A stretch of 64,000 bases of DNA from Sphingomonas corticis (GCF_012035195.1 NZ_JAAVJH010000007.1:62001-126000); one strand, 5' to 3'. Positions 6,984 to 15,486 are shown, counted from the stretch's first letter. Translations and numbers: made by a program. Notes: a model not told the origin generated them from the sequence alone.

Positions 6984-8017
6984 GCGGCCGTTCCCGCCCA
7001 GGCCCCGATCTCCGCGGGCGACAGCACCGCATTGGCGAGCCCGGCGGCGGCGACCGCCCCCGGCATTCCCCACACGACCGAACTCTCGGCGTCCTGCACC
7101 ACCACGGTGCCCCCCGCGGCGCGCACGGCGCGCGCGCCCTCCAGTCCGTCGCGGCCCATCCCGCTCAGCACGATCGCGAGCACGCGTGGGCCGTAGGCTG
7201 CGGCCAGACTGGCGAACATCGGATCGACGCTGGGCAGGTTGCCGGTGGGCGACGGCTCGCGCGACAGGCGCGTGGCGGCGGTGCCCTCGCCCAGCGACAC
7301 CGTCACCATGTGCGAGTCGCCGGGCGCCACCAGCACGTGGCCGGGACGGACGCGAACGCGGTCCTGCGCCACCTCGCACGGGCGGCGCGCCGACAGCGCC
7401 ACCTGCGCCGCGAAGAAGGGGGAGAAGGACGCGGGCAGATGCTGCGTAATGAGGATCGGCTGCGTCAGCGTCGCCGGGATCGCACCCAGCAAACCCGCCA
7501 GCGCGTGGATGCCGCCGGTGGAGGCGCCGATCGCGATCACGTCGAAGGTGGCGGCGGGCGCACGCGGGCGTGCGGCCGGCGCGCGGGCGTCCGCTCCCGG
7601 TGCCGTCAGAAGGTCGAGCCGCGCGATCAGGACGTCGCCGAAGCGCGAGGCGAAGGCGTTGGCGGCAGGCTTCACCAGCGTGTCCGCGGCGCCCAGCGCC
7701 AGCGCGCGCATCGTCACCGCGGCACCTTCCGCCGCCGAGCCGGAGACGACCAGCACGCGCGCGCCCTGTCCCGCGGCCAGCAGCGCGGGCAGCGCCTCGA
7801 TCCCGCTGGTGCGCGGCAGTTCCAGGTCGAGCAGAACGACGTCGACCCGCTCGCGCGCCAGGAAGGCGAGCGCGGCGTCGGCGTCCGCCACCGCCGCGGC
7901 GATGGCGTAGCGCCCGCTGGCCGTGACGAAGCGGGCGAGCACGGCGCGTGCCACGGCCGAATCGTCGACGATCAGCACGCGCGGCGCCGGATCAGGCGTG
8001 GCGTGCAGCCGGCGCAT
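6980..8017 (-). CDS. cheB: Chemotaxis protein-glutamate methylesterase CheB
   Basis: A 345-residue response regulator that removes methyl groups from receptors. The N-terminal receiver domain has Asp18/Asp19 (LIVDDS), phospho-acceptor Asp64 (LLDLELPRTSG) and Lys116 (TLVKP). After an alanine- and proline-rich linker (about 138-157) comes the methylesterase domain with the triad Ser166 (IGASTGG), His193 (ITQHLP) and Asp290 (GMGRDG). Length is typical. It lies between cheY and cheR and overlaps cheR by 4 nt. Phosphorylation would come from CheA, encoded three genes upstream. Confidence 0.95.
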   Translation of the reverse strand: MRRLHATPDPAPRVLIVDDSAVARAVLARFVTASGRYAIAAAVADADAALAFLARERVDVVLLDLELPRTSGIEALPALLAAGQGARVLVVSGSAAEGAAVTMRALALGAADTLVKPAANAFASRFGDVLIARLDLLTAPGADARAPAARPRAPAATFDVIAIGASTGGIHALAGLLGAIPATLTQPILITQHLPASFSPFFAAQVALSARRPCEVAQDRVRVRPGHVLVAPGDSHMVTVSLGEGTAATRLSREPSPTGNLPSVDPMFASLAAAYGPRVLAIVLSGMGRDGLEGARAVRAAGGTVVVQDAESSVVWGMPGAVAAAGLANAVLSPAEIGAWAGTAA

Positions 8018-8023
8018 GGGCGT

Positions 8024-8389
8024 TCAGGCGACGCCGACGATCTGCAACTTGCTCTGCAGCGTCTCGCGATCGAAGGGCTTCATCACATATTCGTCCGCAC
8101 CCGCCTCGATCGCGGTGCGGATGTGCGCCATGCCGTTCTCCGTGGTGCAGAACACCACCTTGGGCCGGTGCGTCAGCGGCTCGGTGCCCAGCGCGCGCAG
8201 GAACTCGATCCCGCTCATCACCGGCATGTTCCAGTCGAGCAGGATGACGTCCGGCGTGCTGGCGCGGCATTGCGTCAGCGCGTCGCGACCGTCCACCGCC
8301 TCGCTGACGGTGAAGTCCAGCGTCTCGAGAATGTGGCGGGCGACCTTTCGGATCACCTTCGAATCATCGACGATCAGGCAGGTCTTCAT
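8024..8389 (-). CDS. cheY: Chemotaxis response regulator CheY
   Basis: A 121-residue single-domain receiver. The acidic pocket is Asp8/Asp9 (LIVDDS), the phospho-acceptor Asp52 (LLDWNMPVMSG), the conserved Thr82 (VVFCTTEN) and Lys104 (VMKPFD). The start at ATG 8389 gives MKTCLIVDDS, the normal CheY N-terminus; a longer in-frame start 36 nt upstream overlaps cheW and was rejected. There is no output domain, so it acts by binding a partner such as the flagellar switch or another effector. Only one cheY is seen in this operon. Confidence 0.93.
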   Translation of the reverse strand: MKTCLIVDDSKVIRKVARHILETLDFTVSEAVDGRDALTQCRASTPDVILLDWNMPVMSGIEFLRALGTEPLTHRPKVVFCTTENGMAHIRTAIEAGADEYVMKPFDRETLQSKLQIVGVA

Positions 8390-8393
8390 GCGC

Positions 8394-8888
8394 TCACCCG
8401 TTGGTTGGTGCGGAGGTGTTTGCATCGCCAGGCGTAAGCTTGGCGTTAACGGGGCCGTCGATCGCGGCGATCAGGCGGTCGAGGTCGAGCGCCAGCAACG
8501 TCTCGCCCTCCCCCTCCGCCACGCCGCGCGCCACCTGCGACATCGCCGACAGGCCGGCGGGCATCGGCTCGATCTCGAACCGCGCCACGTCCTCCAGCGT
8601 GTCCACCGCGATGGCGTAGAGGTGCCCGTCCACGGCGGTGACGACGGCGCGGGTCCGCGCGTTCGGTCCAGGCGCGGGCGCGGCGCCCGGCGCGAGGCCC
8701 AGGACGCGGCGCGCATCGATCACCGTGGCGACCCGGCTGCGCATCGCCGCCAGCCCCAGCACCGCCGGCGCGGTGCCCGGGACGGGCACGAGGACGTCGA
8801 CGTCGACCACCGAATCGACCCGCGCGGTCTCGATCAGCACGCCGCAGCCGCCGACGTGCGCGACCAGGTGCAGGCTCTCGCCGCTCAT
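8394..8888 (-). CDS. cheW: Chemotaxis coupling protein CheW
   Basis: A 164-residue CheW-domain protein that links receptors to CheA. Typical features are CGVLIETARVDSVVDVDVLV, PVPGTAPAVLGLAAMRSRVA, TVIDARRVLGL and the C-terminal AVDGHLYAIAVDTLEDVARF with LLALDLDRLIAAI. It starts at ATG 8888, overlapping the cheA stop by 4 nt, and ends 4 nt before the cheY start. The tail after residue 150 (VNAKLTPGDANTSAPTNG) is a short low-complexity extension. Confidence 0.9.
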   Translation of the reverse strand: MSGESLHLVAHVGGCGVLIETARVDSVVDVDVLVPVPGTAPAVLGLAAMRSRVATVIDARRVLGLAPGAAPAPGPNARTRAVVTAVDGHLYAIAVDTLEDVARFEIEPMPAGLSAMSQVARGVAEGEGETLLALDLDRLIAAIDGPVNAKLTPGDANTSAPTNG

Positions 8889-11179
8889 GCCCTCATCTCC
8901 TGCAGCGCGGCGACCAGCGCGGCGCGATCGTAGCGATAGACCCCCTCCCCGCGCGCACGGCCCAGGCGGATCACCGTTCCCACCGGGGGATCGGCGTCGT
9001 CCGCCATGGCCAGCGCCACGCGGGCCTGCTCGCCGGGTGCGAGCTGGCGGACCGCGCGATAGCCCGCAGCCTCGATCGTGGGGCGCAGGAACACTTCCAT
9101 CCACGGCCCCTCGCCGCCGTGCAGCAGGCACAGCGGCCGCTCGCCGCCGACCGCCGCGCCCATCGCCTCCAGCAGCCGAAGCGGGTCGAGCAGCTCGACC
9201 GGGCGGCCGTCCACCAGGGCCACGCCCGAGGCGGCGCCGGCATCGGCAGGCGTCAGCTCGTCGGGCAGCGGCACGATCTCGATCGCGGTGCGCACCGGAT
9301 AGGCGAGCTCGCGGTCGTCGAGCTGGAGCCGCAGGACGGTCGTCACGTCCTCGGCCCGGTGCGCGCCCGCGCCGTCGTACACGGGGACGGAGCGCCCGTC
9401 CGACGTGAGCCACAGCGTCCCGGCGGCAAGGTTCACATGGGTCGTGCCGACGCGCTCGATCCGGTCCACCGCGTCGGCGGGGATCATCCGGCGCACGCCG
9501 TCGACGTCGTCGAACAGCAGCGCGCGGACGGGCTCCACCGCTGTCGCCTCCACCGCCTTCTCCGACACCGCCTCGAACGACAGGCCGGCGCGCTCGGCGA
9601 TGCCGGCGACGTCGAGCAACAACAGCGGCTGGCCGTCGTCGGGCAGCATCTGACCGGCGAAGATGCCGACCCGCATCACCGCGGGGGCGGCGGGCTTCAC
9701 CACCAGCTCCTGCGTGTCGGTGACATCGTCCAGCGCCAGGGCGTAGCGCCCCGCGCGGACGGACACGACCGCCAGCAGCCGCAGCCGCTCGCTCTCCGGC
9801 CGGCCCAGCAGCCGCTCCAGATTGACCAGCGGCAACCGCTGGCCGCGCACCACCACCATCGCGCTGCTGCCGAACCGGTCGACCCGCACCTGCGACTGGT
9901 CGACGGCGACGATCTCCTCCACCACCTGGCGAGACAGCGCGAAGCGGCTGCCGGCGGCGTTGACCATCACCGCGTTGAGGATGGCCAGCGTCAGCGGCAC
10001 CTCCAGCGACACCGTCAGGCCCTGCCCGGGCCGGTTCAGCAGCTGGATCCGCCCGCCGGTCTGCTCGACATTGGCCTTCACCACGTCCATGCCGACGCCG
10101 CGGCCGGATACCGACGTCGCCTCGTCGCGCGAGGACAGGCCGGGCTCGAAGACCAGGGCGGCACGATCGTGGTCGGACAGCTGCGCCAGCTGGCGCTGGC
10201 GATGCGGCTGCTCGCGCCCGATCTTCGCCACCAGACGGTCGGTGTCGATCCCGGCGCCGTCGTCGGCGATCTCGATCAGGATGAGGTTGCCGGCCTGGCG
10301 CGCGGAGACTTTCAGCACGCCGGCGGACGGCTTGCCGGCGGCGTGGCGCGCCTCCATCGTCTCGATCCCGTGGTCGATCGCGTTGCGCACCAGGTGGACC
10401 AGCGGATCGCGCAGCAGCTCGATCATCTCGCGGTCGAGCTCCACGTCGCCGCCCTCGATCGTCAGCGACACCTGCTTGCCGACCACCGCAGCGACGTCGC
10501 GCACCAGCCGCGGCAGCGGCGCGAAGAGCATCTCGATCCGCTGCATCCGCGTGCGCGTCACCGTGTCGCGCAGATTGTCGACCGTCATCGTCAGCCGCTC
10601 GAGCATCGCTTCCAGCCGCGGATCGCCCTGCTCGCGCAGGCCCCGCGCCAGCTGGTTGCGCGCCAGCACCATGTCCGACACGCCGCTCATCATGTCGTCC
10701 AGCAGGTCGACGGACAGGCGCACCGTCCGCTTGGCGGCGCGAAACGCAGGGGCGTTGTGATCCGGCGCGACGACGTCCGCCGCGTCGACGATCGCGATCA
10801 GGCCGGGCGGCGGCGCGCCGTCCAGGGCCGCGATCAGCATGTCCTCGCCGCTGTCGTCCAGCGCCGCCCCCGCGTCGATCGCCTCCACGACCTCGCCGAT
10901 ACGATCGATGATGGCGAGGATGGCGGTGACCAGTCGCGCGTCGGGGGCGCGGCGCCCGTCGCGCACCGCGGACAGCGCGTCCTCCGCGGCGTGGCTCAGC
11001 CGGGTGAGGCGCGGCAGGTCGAGGAAACCGCAGCTGCCCTTGATCGTGTGGACGAAACGGAAGATGGCATCGAGCCGCGCACGATCGTCGGGCGCGGCTT
11101 CCCAGCCGATGATCTCGCCCGATATCGCCTCCAGCGTCTCACGCGTTTCGGCGATGAATTCCTGCAGCAGGTCGTCCAT
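8885..11179 (-). CDS. cheA: Chemotaxis histidine kinase CheA with extra C-terminal domains
   Basis: A 764-residue kinase. Domain order: HPt (about 1-110) with phospho-His44 in FVHTIKGSCGF; a short linker with no recognisable P2 CheY/CheB-docking domain; the dimerisation helices (about 148-215); the ATPase with N box (HLVRNAIDHGIE), G1 (DDGAGID) and G2 (GRGVGMDVVK); and the P5 CheW-like domain (about 390-520). It then continues with a second CheW-like segment (about 545-680, LFDDVDGVRRMIPADAVDRI onward) and a terminal region (about 680-764) with receiver-like helices but no obvious phospho-Asp. It is translated before, and coupled to, cheW. Confidence 0.93.
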   Translation of the reverse strand: MDDLLQEFIAETRETLEAISGEIIGWEAAPDDRARLDAIFRFVHTIKGSCGFLDLPRLTRLSHAAEDALSAVRDGRRAPDARLVTAILAIIDRIGEVVEAIDAGAALDDSGEDMLIAALDGAPPPGLIAIVDAADVVAPDHNAPAFRAAKRTVRLSVDLLDDMMSGVSDMVLARNQLARGLREQGDPRLEAMLERLTMTVDNLRDTVTRTRMQRIEMLFAPLPRLVRDVAAVVGKQVSLTIEGGDVELDREMIELLRDPLVHLVRNAIDHGIETMEARHAAGKPSAGVLKVSARQAGNLILIEIADDGAGIDTDRLVAKIGREQPHRQRQLAQLSDHDRAALVFEPGLSSRDEATSVSGRGVGMDVVKANVEQTGGRIQLLNRPGQGLTVSLEVPLTLAILNAVMVNAAGSRFALSRQVVEEIVAVDQSQVRVDRFGSSAMVVVRGQRLPLVNLERLLGRPESERLRLLAVVSVRAGRYALALDDVTDTQELVVKPAAPAVMRVGIFAGQMLPDDGQPLLLLDVAGIAERAGLSFEAVSEKAVEATAVEPVRALLFDDVDGVRRMIPADAVDRIERVGTTHVNLAAGTLWLTSDGRSVPVYDGAGAHRAEDVTTVLRLQLDDRELAYPVRTAIEIVPLPDELTPADAGAASGVALVDGRPVELLDPLRLLEAMGAAVGGERPLCLLHGGEGPWMEVFLRPTIEAAGYRAVRQLAPGEQARVALAMADDADPPVGTVIRLGRARGEGVYRYDRAALVAALQEMRA

Positions 11180-11235
11180 GCGCCGCGCATCGCACGGCGA
11201 GGGTTAAAAGCGGCTTTACTGCGCCTTGCGCGGGA

Positions 11236-11880
11236 TCAGCGCAGCGGCAGTGTGGCACCGAACAGCAGCGCGTTCTCCACCGGCGCGCTCACCATCACCG
11301 AGCCGCCCGCCTCCTGCGCCAGCGCGTGGACGAGGAAGGCGGCGGCGGCGCGCGGCGTGACGGCGGCGCCGGGCGCGCCGTCGACCAGCGTGTCGCGCAG
11401 CTCGGGATCAAGGATGATGCGCTGCCCCTCCGCCTGAAGCACGATCTCCACCGCCTCGCCCGTCTCCTCGGCGCCGATCGTCACCGTGCCGCCGCGCGGC
11501 AGCGTGTCGCCCGCGATCAGCGCCAGGTTCAGCAGCACCTTCACCGCCGCCTTGGGCAGCTCGTTCTCGCCGACCTGCCATTGCAGGTCGAGCCGCTTGT
11601 TGTCGCCCAGCAGCCCTTCCAGCGCGATCCGCGCCTCGCGCGTGTCCACCCGCTCGCCGAAGCCGCCCGCCGCGCCGAACGCCAGGCGGAAGAACTTCAG
11701 CTTGTTCGCCGACACGCGCGCACTCTCGTGCAGCAGCGTCATGCAGCGCGCGCGCATGTCCGGATCGGTCTCGTCGGCGAGCAGTTCCAGCCCGTTGTTG
11801 AGCGCGCCGATCGGCGAGAGCAGATCGTGGCACAGCCGCGAACACAGCAGGCTGGCGAAATCGACCGGGCTGATGGTCAT
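11236..11880 (-). CDS. chpT: Histidine phosphotransferase ChpT
   Basis: A 214-residue dimeric phosphotransferase of the ChpT family, which in alphaproteobacteria relays phosphate from CckA to CtrA and CpdR. The signature region is at the N-terminus: FASLLCSRLCHDLLSPIGAL, with His18 as the phospho-acceptor, followed by NNGLELLADE and a C-terminal Bergerat-like domain that does not bind ATP (LLNLALIAGDTLPRGG and AAAFLVHALAQEAGGSVMV). Length is normal. It is the gene just upstream of cheA (56-nt gap, same strand), so it may be co-transcribed with the chemotaxis operon. cckA and ctrA are not in the window. Confidence 0.88.
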   Translation of the reverse strand: MTISPVDFASLLCSRLCHDLLSPIGALNNGLELLADETDPDMRARCMTLLHESARVSANKLKFFRLAFGAAGGFGERVDTREARIALEGLLGDNKRLDLQWQVGENELPKAAVKVLLNLALIAGDTLPRGGTVTIGAEETGEAVEIVLQAEGQRIILDPELRDTLVDGAPGAAVTPRAAAAFLVHALAQEAGGSVMVSAPVENALLFGATLPLR

Positions 11881-11938
11881 GCAATCCCCTCGGGCTATCG
11901 GTCCCTCATACCGTTCGCGAATCGCGGCGCAACCGGCG

Positions 11939-12343
11939 TCATGCCGTCACGGTGAGGTCGACCGGGTCGAAGCGGCCGTGCAGGCTCCCTTTTTCCACGG
12001 CGCGCCACGCGGTCAGCCGTCCGCCCGCGATCACGATCCACAGCGATCCGTCGGGCGCAGCGTCCGCGGCGTCGCGCGGCGAGGGCCGGGCGCGACCCGA
12101 GGGATGCGAGTGGTAATGGCCGATCACCGCCGGGCCGCCGGCCCGCGCGTCGCGGTGCGCAGCGATCAGCGCGGCGGGATCGATCTCGAAGAAGCGCGCG
12201 GGATCGGCGGCGACGTTGGCGCAGGGAACGGCCCGCTCCACCCGCGCGCCCGCACCCAGCAGCAGCCCGCACGCCTCCACCGCCGTGGAGCGCGCGTGGG
12301 CGAGCATGGCGTCGCGATCGGCGATTGAAAGTTCCAGCGTCAT
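11939..12343 (-). CDS. JAMM/Mov34-MPN+ metallopeptidase
   Basis: A 134-residue protein of the JAB/MPN+ family, zinc isopeptidases related to the RadC and Mec+ groups. The complete JAMM motif is visible: Glu23 (VEACGLLLG), then GHYHSHPSGRARPSPRDAAD giving His78-x-His80, Ser88 and Asp91. Such small bacterial JAMM proteins often trim sulfur-carrier or ubiquitin-like proteins, but no such partner is adjacent. ATG 12343 is used; an in-frame ATG two codons upstream (12349) is equally possible. It is divergent from the pseudouridine synthase gene, with only 13-19 nt between the two starts, so the promoters must overlap the coding ends. Confidence 0.85.
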   Translation of the reverse strand: MTLELSIADRDAMLAHARSTAVEACGLLLGAGARVERAVPCANVAADPARFFEIDPAALIAAHRDARAGGPAVIGHYHSHPSGRARPSPRDAADAAPDGSLWIVIAGGRLTAWRAVEKGSLHGRFDPVDLTVTA

Positions 12344-12362
12344 CCCCATTTTCGATAGAACA

Positions 12363-13310
12363 ATGAACCGGGGGGTTTCCATCATCGAGGCGCGGATCGC
12401 GCCGGCCGCCGACGGGTGGCGGCTGGATCGCGCGCTGGCGGACGCGGTGCCGACGCTGTCGCGGGAGCGGCTGAAGGTGCTGATCGCCGCCGGCCAGGTG
12501 ACGCGCGACGGCGTCGCCGTGCGCGACCCGGCGAAGCGCGCGGCGGGCGGCGACGCCTTTGCCGTGGCGGTGCCCGATCCCGCCCCCGCGCACAACGAGG
12601 CGCAGGACATCCCGCTGGTGGTCGCGTTCGAGGACGAGCATCTGATCGTGGTCGACAAGCCCGCGGGCCTCGTCGTCCATCCCGCCTGCGGGAATCCCGA
12701 CGGCACGCTCGTCAATGCGCTGCTGCACCATTGCGGCGGATCGCTGTCCGGCATCGGCGGCGTGGCGCGGCCCGGCATCGTGCACCGCATCGACAAGGAC
12801 ACCTCGGGCCTGATGGTGGCGGCAAAGACCGACCGCGCGCACGAGGGGCTGGCCAAGCAGTTCGCGGCGCACTCGATCGACCGGCGCTATCGGGCGATCG
12901 TGTCCGGCCAACCGGCCCCGCCCGCCGGCACGGTGGACGCGCCGCTGGCGCGATCGCCGCACAACCGCAAGAAGGTGGCGATCGTCGCCGGCGGCAAGCG
13001 CGCCGTGACGCATTTCCGCACGGTCGAGCGCCTGCGCGACGCCGCGCTGGTCGAATGCCGGCTGGAAACGGGACGCACCCACCAGGTGCGCGTCCACATG
13101 GCGTCGATCGGCCACGGGTTGCTCGGCGACCCGGCCTATGGTAGAACAAAACAGGCTCACAAGGGCGTATTGGAACGATTGTCGTTCCACCGGCAGGCAC
13201 TTCATGCCGCGCGCCTCGGCTTCATCCACCCGGTGACGGGCATCGACGTGTCGCTGGAGAGCGCGATGCCGCAGGACATGCAGGAACTGTTCAGTCACCT
13301 TCACGTATAA
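12363..13310 (+). CDS. rluD: RluA-family rRNA pseudouridine synthase
   Basis: A 315-residue enzyme of the RluA/RluD family that converts uridines in 23S rRNA to pseudouridine. An N-terminal S4 RNA-binding domain (LDRALADAVPTLSRERLKVL, IAAGQVTRDG) precedes the catalytic domain with GIVHRIDKDTSGLMV (catalytic Asp144), LVVDKPAGLVVHP, RRYRAIV and LETGRTHQVRVHM. Length and order fit RluD better than the shorter RluA, but the exact target is inferred. The ATG at 12363 gives MNRGVSIIEARI; longer starts overlap the divergent JAMM gene. It is followed 67 nt later by rpoH. Confidence 0.87.
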   Translation: MNRGVSIIEARIAPAADGWRLDRALADAVPTLSRERLKVLIAAGQVTRDGVAVRDPAKRAAGGDAFAVAVPDPAPAHNEAQDIPLVVAFEDEHLIVVDKPAGLVVHPACGNPDGTLVNALLHHCGGSLSGIGGVARPGIVHRIDKDTSGLMVAAKTDRAHEGLAKQFAAHSIDRRYRAIVSGQPAPPAGTVDAPLARSPHNRKKVAIVAGGKRAVTHFRTVERLRDAALVECRLETGRTHQVRVHMASIGHGLLGDPAYGRTKQAHKGVLERLSFHRQALHAARLGFIHPVTGIDVSLESAMPQDMQELFSHLHV

Positions 13311-13377
13311 CCAGGGATCACGCGGATGCGCCGCTGGCGGGCGCCGCGTTCCCGGTCAGGAAAGGGAGTTTTCGATC

Positions 13378-14280
13378 ATGGCAGGCCGCAGCAACGTCCC
13401 CGCGACGATCCCGGCGCTCGGCGGCGAGCAGAGCCTCAACCGCTATCTGTCGGAAATCAAAAAATTTCCCATCCTGGCGCCCGAGCAGGAATATATGCTC
13501 GCCAAGCGGTTCCAGGAGCATGGCGACACCGAGGCGGCGGCGCAGCTCGTCACCAGCCACCTGCGGCTCGTCGCGAAGATCGCGATGGGCTATCGCGGCT
13601 ACGGCCTGCCGGTCAGCGAGCTGATCTCCGAGGGCAACATCGGGCTGATGCAGGGCGTGAAGAAGTTCGAGCCCGATCGCGGCTTCCGCCTGGCGACCTA
13701 CGCGATGTGGTGGATCCGCGCCTCCATACAGGAGTTCATCCTGCGCTCCTGGAGCCTCGTGAAGATGGGCACCACCGCGGCGCAGAAGAAGCTGTTCTTC
13801 AACCTGCGCCGCATGAAGGCGCGGCTTGACGCGTTCGAGGACGGCGACCTCAGCCCTGAGAACGTGCAGAAGATCGCGACCGACCTGGGCGTGGCCGAGG
13901 CGGACGTCGTCAGCATGAATCGCCGCATGGCGATGGGGGGCGACACCTCGCTCAACGTCTCGATGCGCGAGGACGGCGAGGGCCAGTGGCAGGACTGGCT
14001 GCAGGACGATGCGCCGTTGCAGGACAAGGTGGTCGCCGACCAGCAGGAAGCGGACGTGCGCCATGGCATGCTGGTCGATGCGATGGACGACCTGAACGAT
14101 CGCGAGAAGCACATCCTGACCGAGCGGCGGCTGACCGACGATCCCAAGACGCTGGAGGAATTGAGCCAGGTCTATGGTGTCAGCCGCGAGCGCGTGCGCC
14201 AGATCGAGGTGCGCGCGTTCGAGAAGCTGCAGCGCGCGATGATGCGGCTGGCGGGCGAGAAGCGGCTGCTGACGGCGTAA
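13378..14280 (+). CDS. rpoH: RNA polymerase sigma-32 factor RpoH
   Basis: A 300-residue heat-shock sigma factor. It has region 2 (LVTSHLRLVAKIAMGYRGYG, LPVSELISEGNIGLMQGVKK, FEPDRGFRLATYAMWWIRAS), the RpoH box QKKLFFNLRRMK that separates RpoH from other group 3 sigmas, and region 4 (LNDREKHILTERRLTDDPKT, LEELSQVYGVSRERVRQIEV). It directs RNA polymerase to heat-shock and, in alphaproteobacteria, some oxidative-stress genes. AGGAAAGGGAG lies just ahead of ATG 13378. Many alphaproteobacteria have two RpoH copies; which this is cannot be told. Confidence 0.96.
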   Translation: MAGRSNVPATIPALGGEQSLNRYLSEIKKFPILAPEQEYMLAKRFQEHGDTEAAAQLVTSHLRLVAKIAMGYRGYGLPVSELISEGNIGLMQGVKKFEPDRGFRLATYAMWWIRASIQEFILRSWSLVKMGTTAAQKKLFFNLRRMKARLDAFEDGDLSPENVQKIATDLGVAEADVVSMNRRMAMGGDTSLNVSMREDGEGQWQDWLQDDAPLQDKVVADQQEADVRHGMLVDAMDDLNDREKHILTERRLTDDPKTLEELSQVYGVSRERVRQIEVRAFEKLQRAMMRLAGEKRLLTA

Positions 14281-14281
14281 T

Positions 14282-14339
14282 CCGTGCTCCCGCGAAGGCG
14301 GGAGCCCAGGCCGGGTCCCCTCCTTCGCGGGGACACGGG
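14282..14339. repeat. Intergenic inverted repeat (REP-like)
   Basis: Arms 14282-14307 and 14313-14339 are imperfect inverted copies on the core CTCCCGCGAAGGCGGGAGCC. Each arm is itself a small palindrome around CGCGAAGG. Placed directly after the rpoH stop, it could act as a transcript-ending or stabilising hairpin. This core is a frequent sphingomonad intergenic repeat. Confidence 0.65.
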
Positions 14340-14402
14340 TGTCGGGGCGAGATGTCCGATCGCTTCTTTCCTCCGCGCTTGGACATCGTCTAGCGTCGAC
14401 CC

Positions 14403-15077
14403 ATGATCCGCGCCGTCCGCCTCCTGTCCAAAGCCCTGCTCTGGTTCGTGATCGTCACCGTGGCGTGGGTCGGCCTCTACCGCTTCGTGCCCGTGCCGTT
14501 CACCTTCACGATGGCGGGCGACCTGATGGGCGGCCACTCGGTGACGAAGGACTGGACGCCGCTGTCGCGGATCGATCCGGACATGCCGCGCGCGGCGATC
14601 GCGGGCGAGGACTCGCGCTTCTGCGAGCATCACGGGTTCGACTACCGCGCCATCGCCAACGCCGCCTGGCGCAACGCGCAGGGCGGGCGCATCCGCGGCG
14701 GTTCGACGATCAGCCAGCAGACGGCGAAGAACGCTTTCCTGTGGCAGGGCGGCGGCTACGTCCGCAAGGCGATGGAGGCCTATTTCACCGTCCTGATCGA
14801 GCTGCTGTGGCCGAAGAAGCGGATCATGGAGGTGTACCTCAACATCGCCGAGACCGGGATCGGCACCTACGGCGCGGAGGCGGGCGCGCAGCGCTATTTC
14901 GGCCACTCCGCCGCGCGGCTCTCGCCCACCGAGGCGGGGCGGATCGCCGCGGTGCTGCCGCTACCGAAGAAGCGCGAGGCGGTGGCGCCCAAGGGCTTCG
15001 TGCGGCGGCACGGCAACGCGATCGCGCGCTATGTCGGCGTGGTGCGGCGTGGCGGCCTGGACGCCTGCCTGAAGTGA
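14403..15077 (+). CDS. mtgA: Monofunctional biosynthetic peptidoglycan transglycosylase
   Basis: A 224-residue GT51 glycosyltransferase that polymerises lipid II into glycan strands without a transpeptidase domain. An N-terminal membrane anchor (about residues 8-28, LSKALLWFVIVTVAWVGLYR) is followed by GT51 motifs: AAIAGEDSRFCEHHGFD (catalytic Glu69), RGGSTISQQTAKNAFLW, KKRIMEVYLNIAETG and GAEAGAQRYFGHSA. Length matches MtgA. It acts on the periplasmic face of the inner membrane. It stands alone between rpoH and a convergent small gene, with repeats on both sides. Confidence 0.93.
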   Translation: MIRAVRLLSKALLWFVIVTVAWVGLYRFVPVPFTFTMAGDLMGGHSVTKDWTPLSRIDPDMPRAAIAGEDSRFCEHHGFDYRAIANAAWRNAQGGRIRGGSTISQQTAKNAFLWQGGGYVRKAMEAYFTVLIELLWPKKRIMEVYLNIAETGIGTYGAEAGAQRYFGHSAARLSPTEAGRIAAVLPLPKKREAVAPKGFVRRHGNAIARYVGVVRRGGLDACLK

Positions 15078-15102
15078 GCAACAAGGCGGAAGACGAACGG
15101 CA

Positions 15103-15173
15103 CTTCGACAAGCTCAGAGCGAACGAAGGACGGTGACAGCCCACCGTCACCAGTCATGCTGAGCTTGTCGAAG
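15103..15173. repeat. Intergenic nested palindrome (REP-like), possible terminator
   Basis: CTTCGACAAGCTCAG (15103-15117) and its exact inverse CTGAGCTTGTCGAAG (15159-15173) flank a second small hairpin, GGTGAC (15132-15137) with GTCACC (15146-15151). It lies between the convergent mtgA and the small membrane gene at 15202. The outer core is a classic sphingomonad intergenic repeat and could serve as a two-way terminator. Confidence 0.7.
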
Positions 15174-15201
15174 CTTCGTCAATCGATCTTCGCAGCGAGA
15201 C

Positions 15202-15438
15202 CTACTTCGCCTCGCCGTCGATTGCCGATCCCGCCTTGTCGGCGGTCCGTTCCACGCTCTTCGCCGCGGACGTAACCGCGCTGTTCTTCGCGACCTCGCT
15301 GTCGTTGCGCACGAGCAGGAAGTACGCGGCCACCAGCACGACGATCAGCACGGCCACGCCAATCAGCAACCCACCGCCGCTGCTGCGGCGCTCGATCACG
15401 GTGGTGTGCGGGGTCTGCGTTACGCGATCATCGGACAT
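15202..15438 (-). CDS. Small single-pass membrane protein, hypothetical
   Basis: A 78-residue protein: a polar N-terminus (MSDDRVTQTPHTTVIERRSS), one membrane helix at about residues 23-42 (GLLIGVAVLIVVLVAAYFLL) and a charged alanine- and lysine-rich tail (SAAKSVERTADKAGSAIDGE). No family is recognised; the plan resembles small stress-linked membrane proteins. Its ribosome site GGAGG lies within one arm of a perfect 11-bp inverted repeat (see 15445-15486), and a candidate GGAAC stress promoter lies upstream, both hinting at regulated expression. Confidence 0.6.
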   Translation of the reverse strand: MSDDRVTQTPHTTVIERRSSGGGLLIGVAVLIVVLVAAYFLLVRNDSEVAKNSAVTSAAKSVERTADKAGSAIDGEAK

Positions 15439-15444
15439 GCCATC

Positions 15445-15486
15445 CTCCTCTCGTCTCTTCGACGCGCGACAAAGCGACGAGAGGAG
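15445..15486 (-). promoter_or_regulatory. Perfect 11-bp dyad overlapping the ribosome site
   Basis: On the minus strand CTCCTCTCGTC (15476-15486) is followed 20 nt later by its exact inverse GACGAGAGGAG (15445-15455), whose end overlaps the GGAGG ribosome site of the gene at 15202-15438. In RNA this would form a hairpin masking translation initiation. If transcription starts from the GGAAC-type promoter proposed here, the upstream arm would not be transcribed, so the dyad could instead be a DNA operator. Confidence 0.45.

Noticed and set aside
9119-11437. Long plus-strand frame opposite cheA
   Set aside because: Antisense shadow; His/Gln/Arg-rich without motifs, while cheA is unmistakable.
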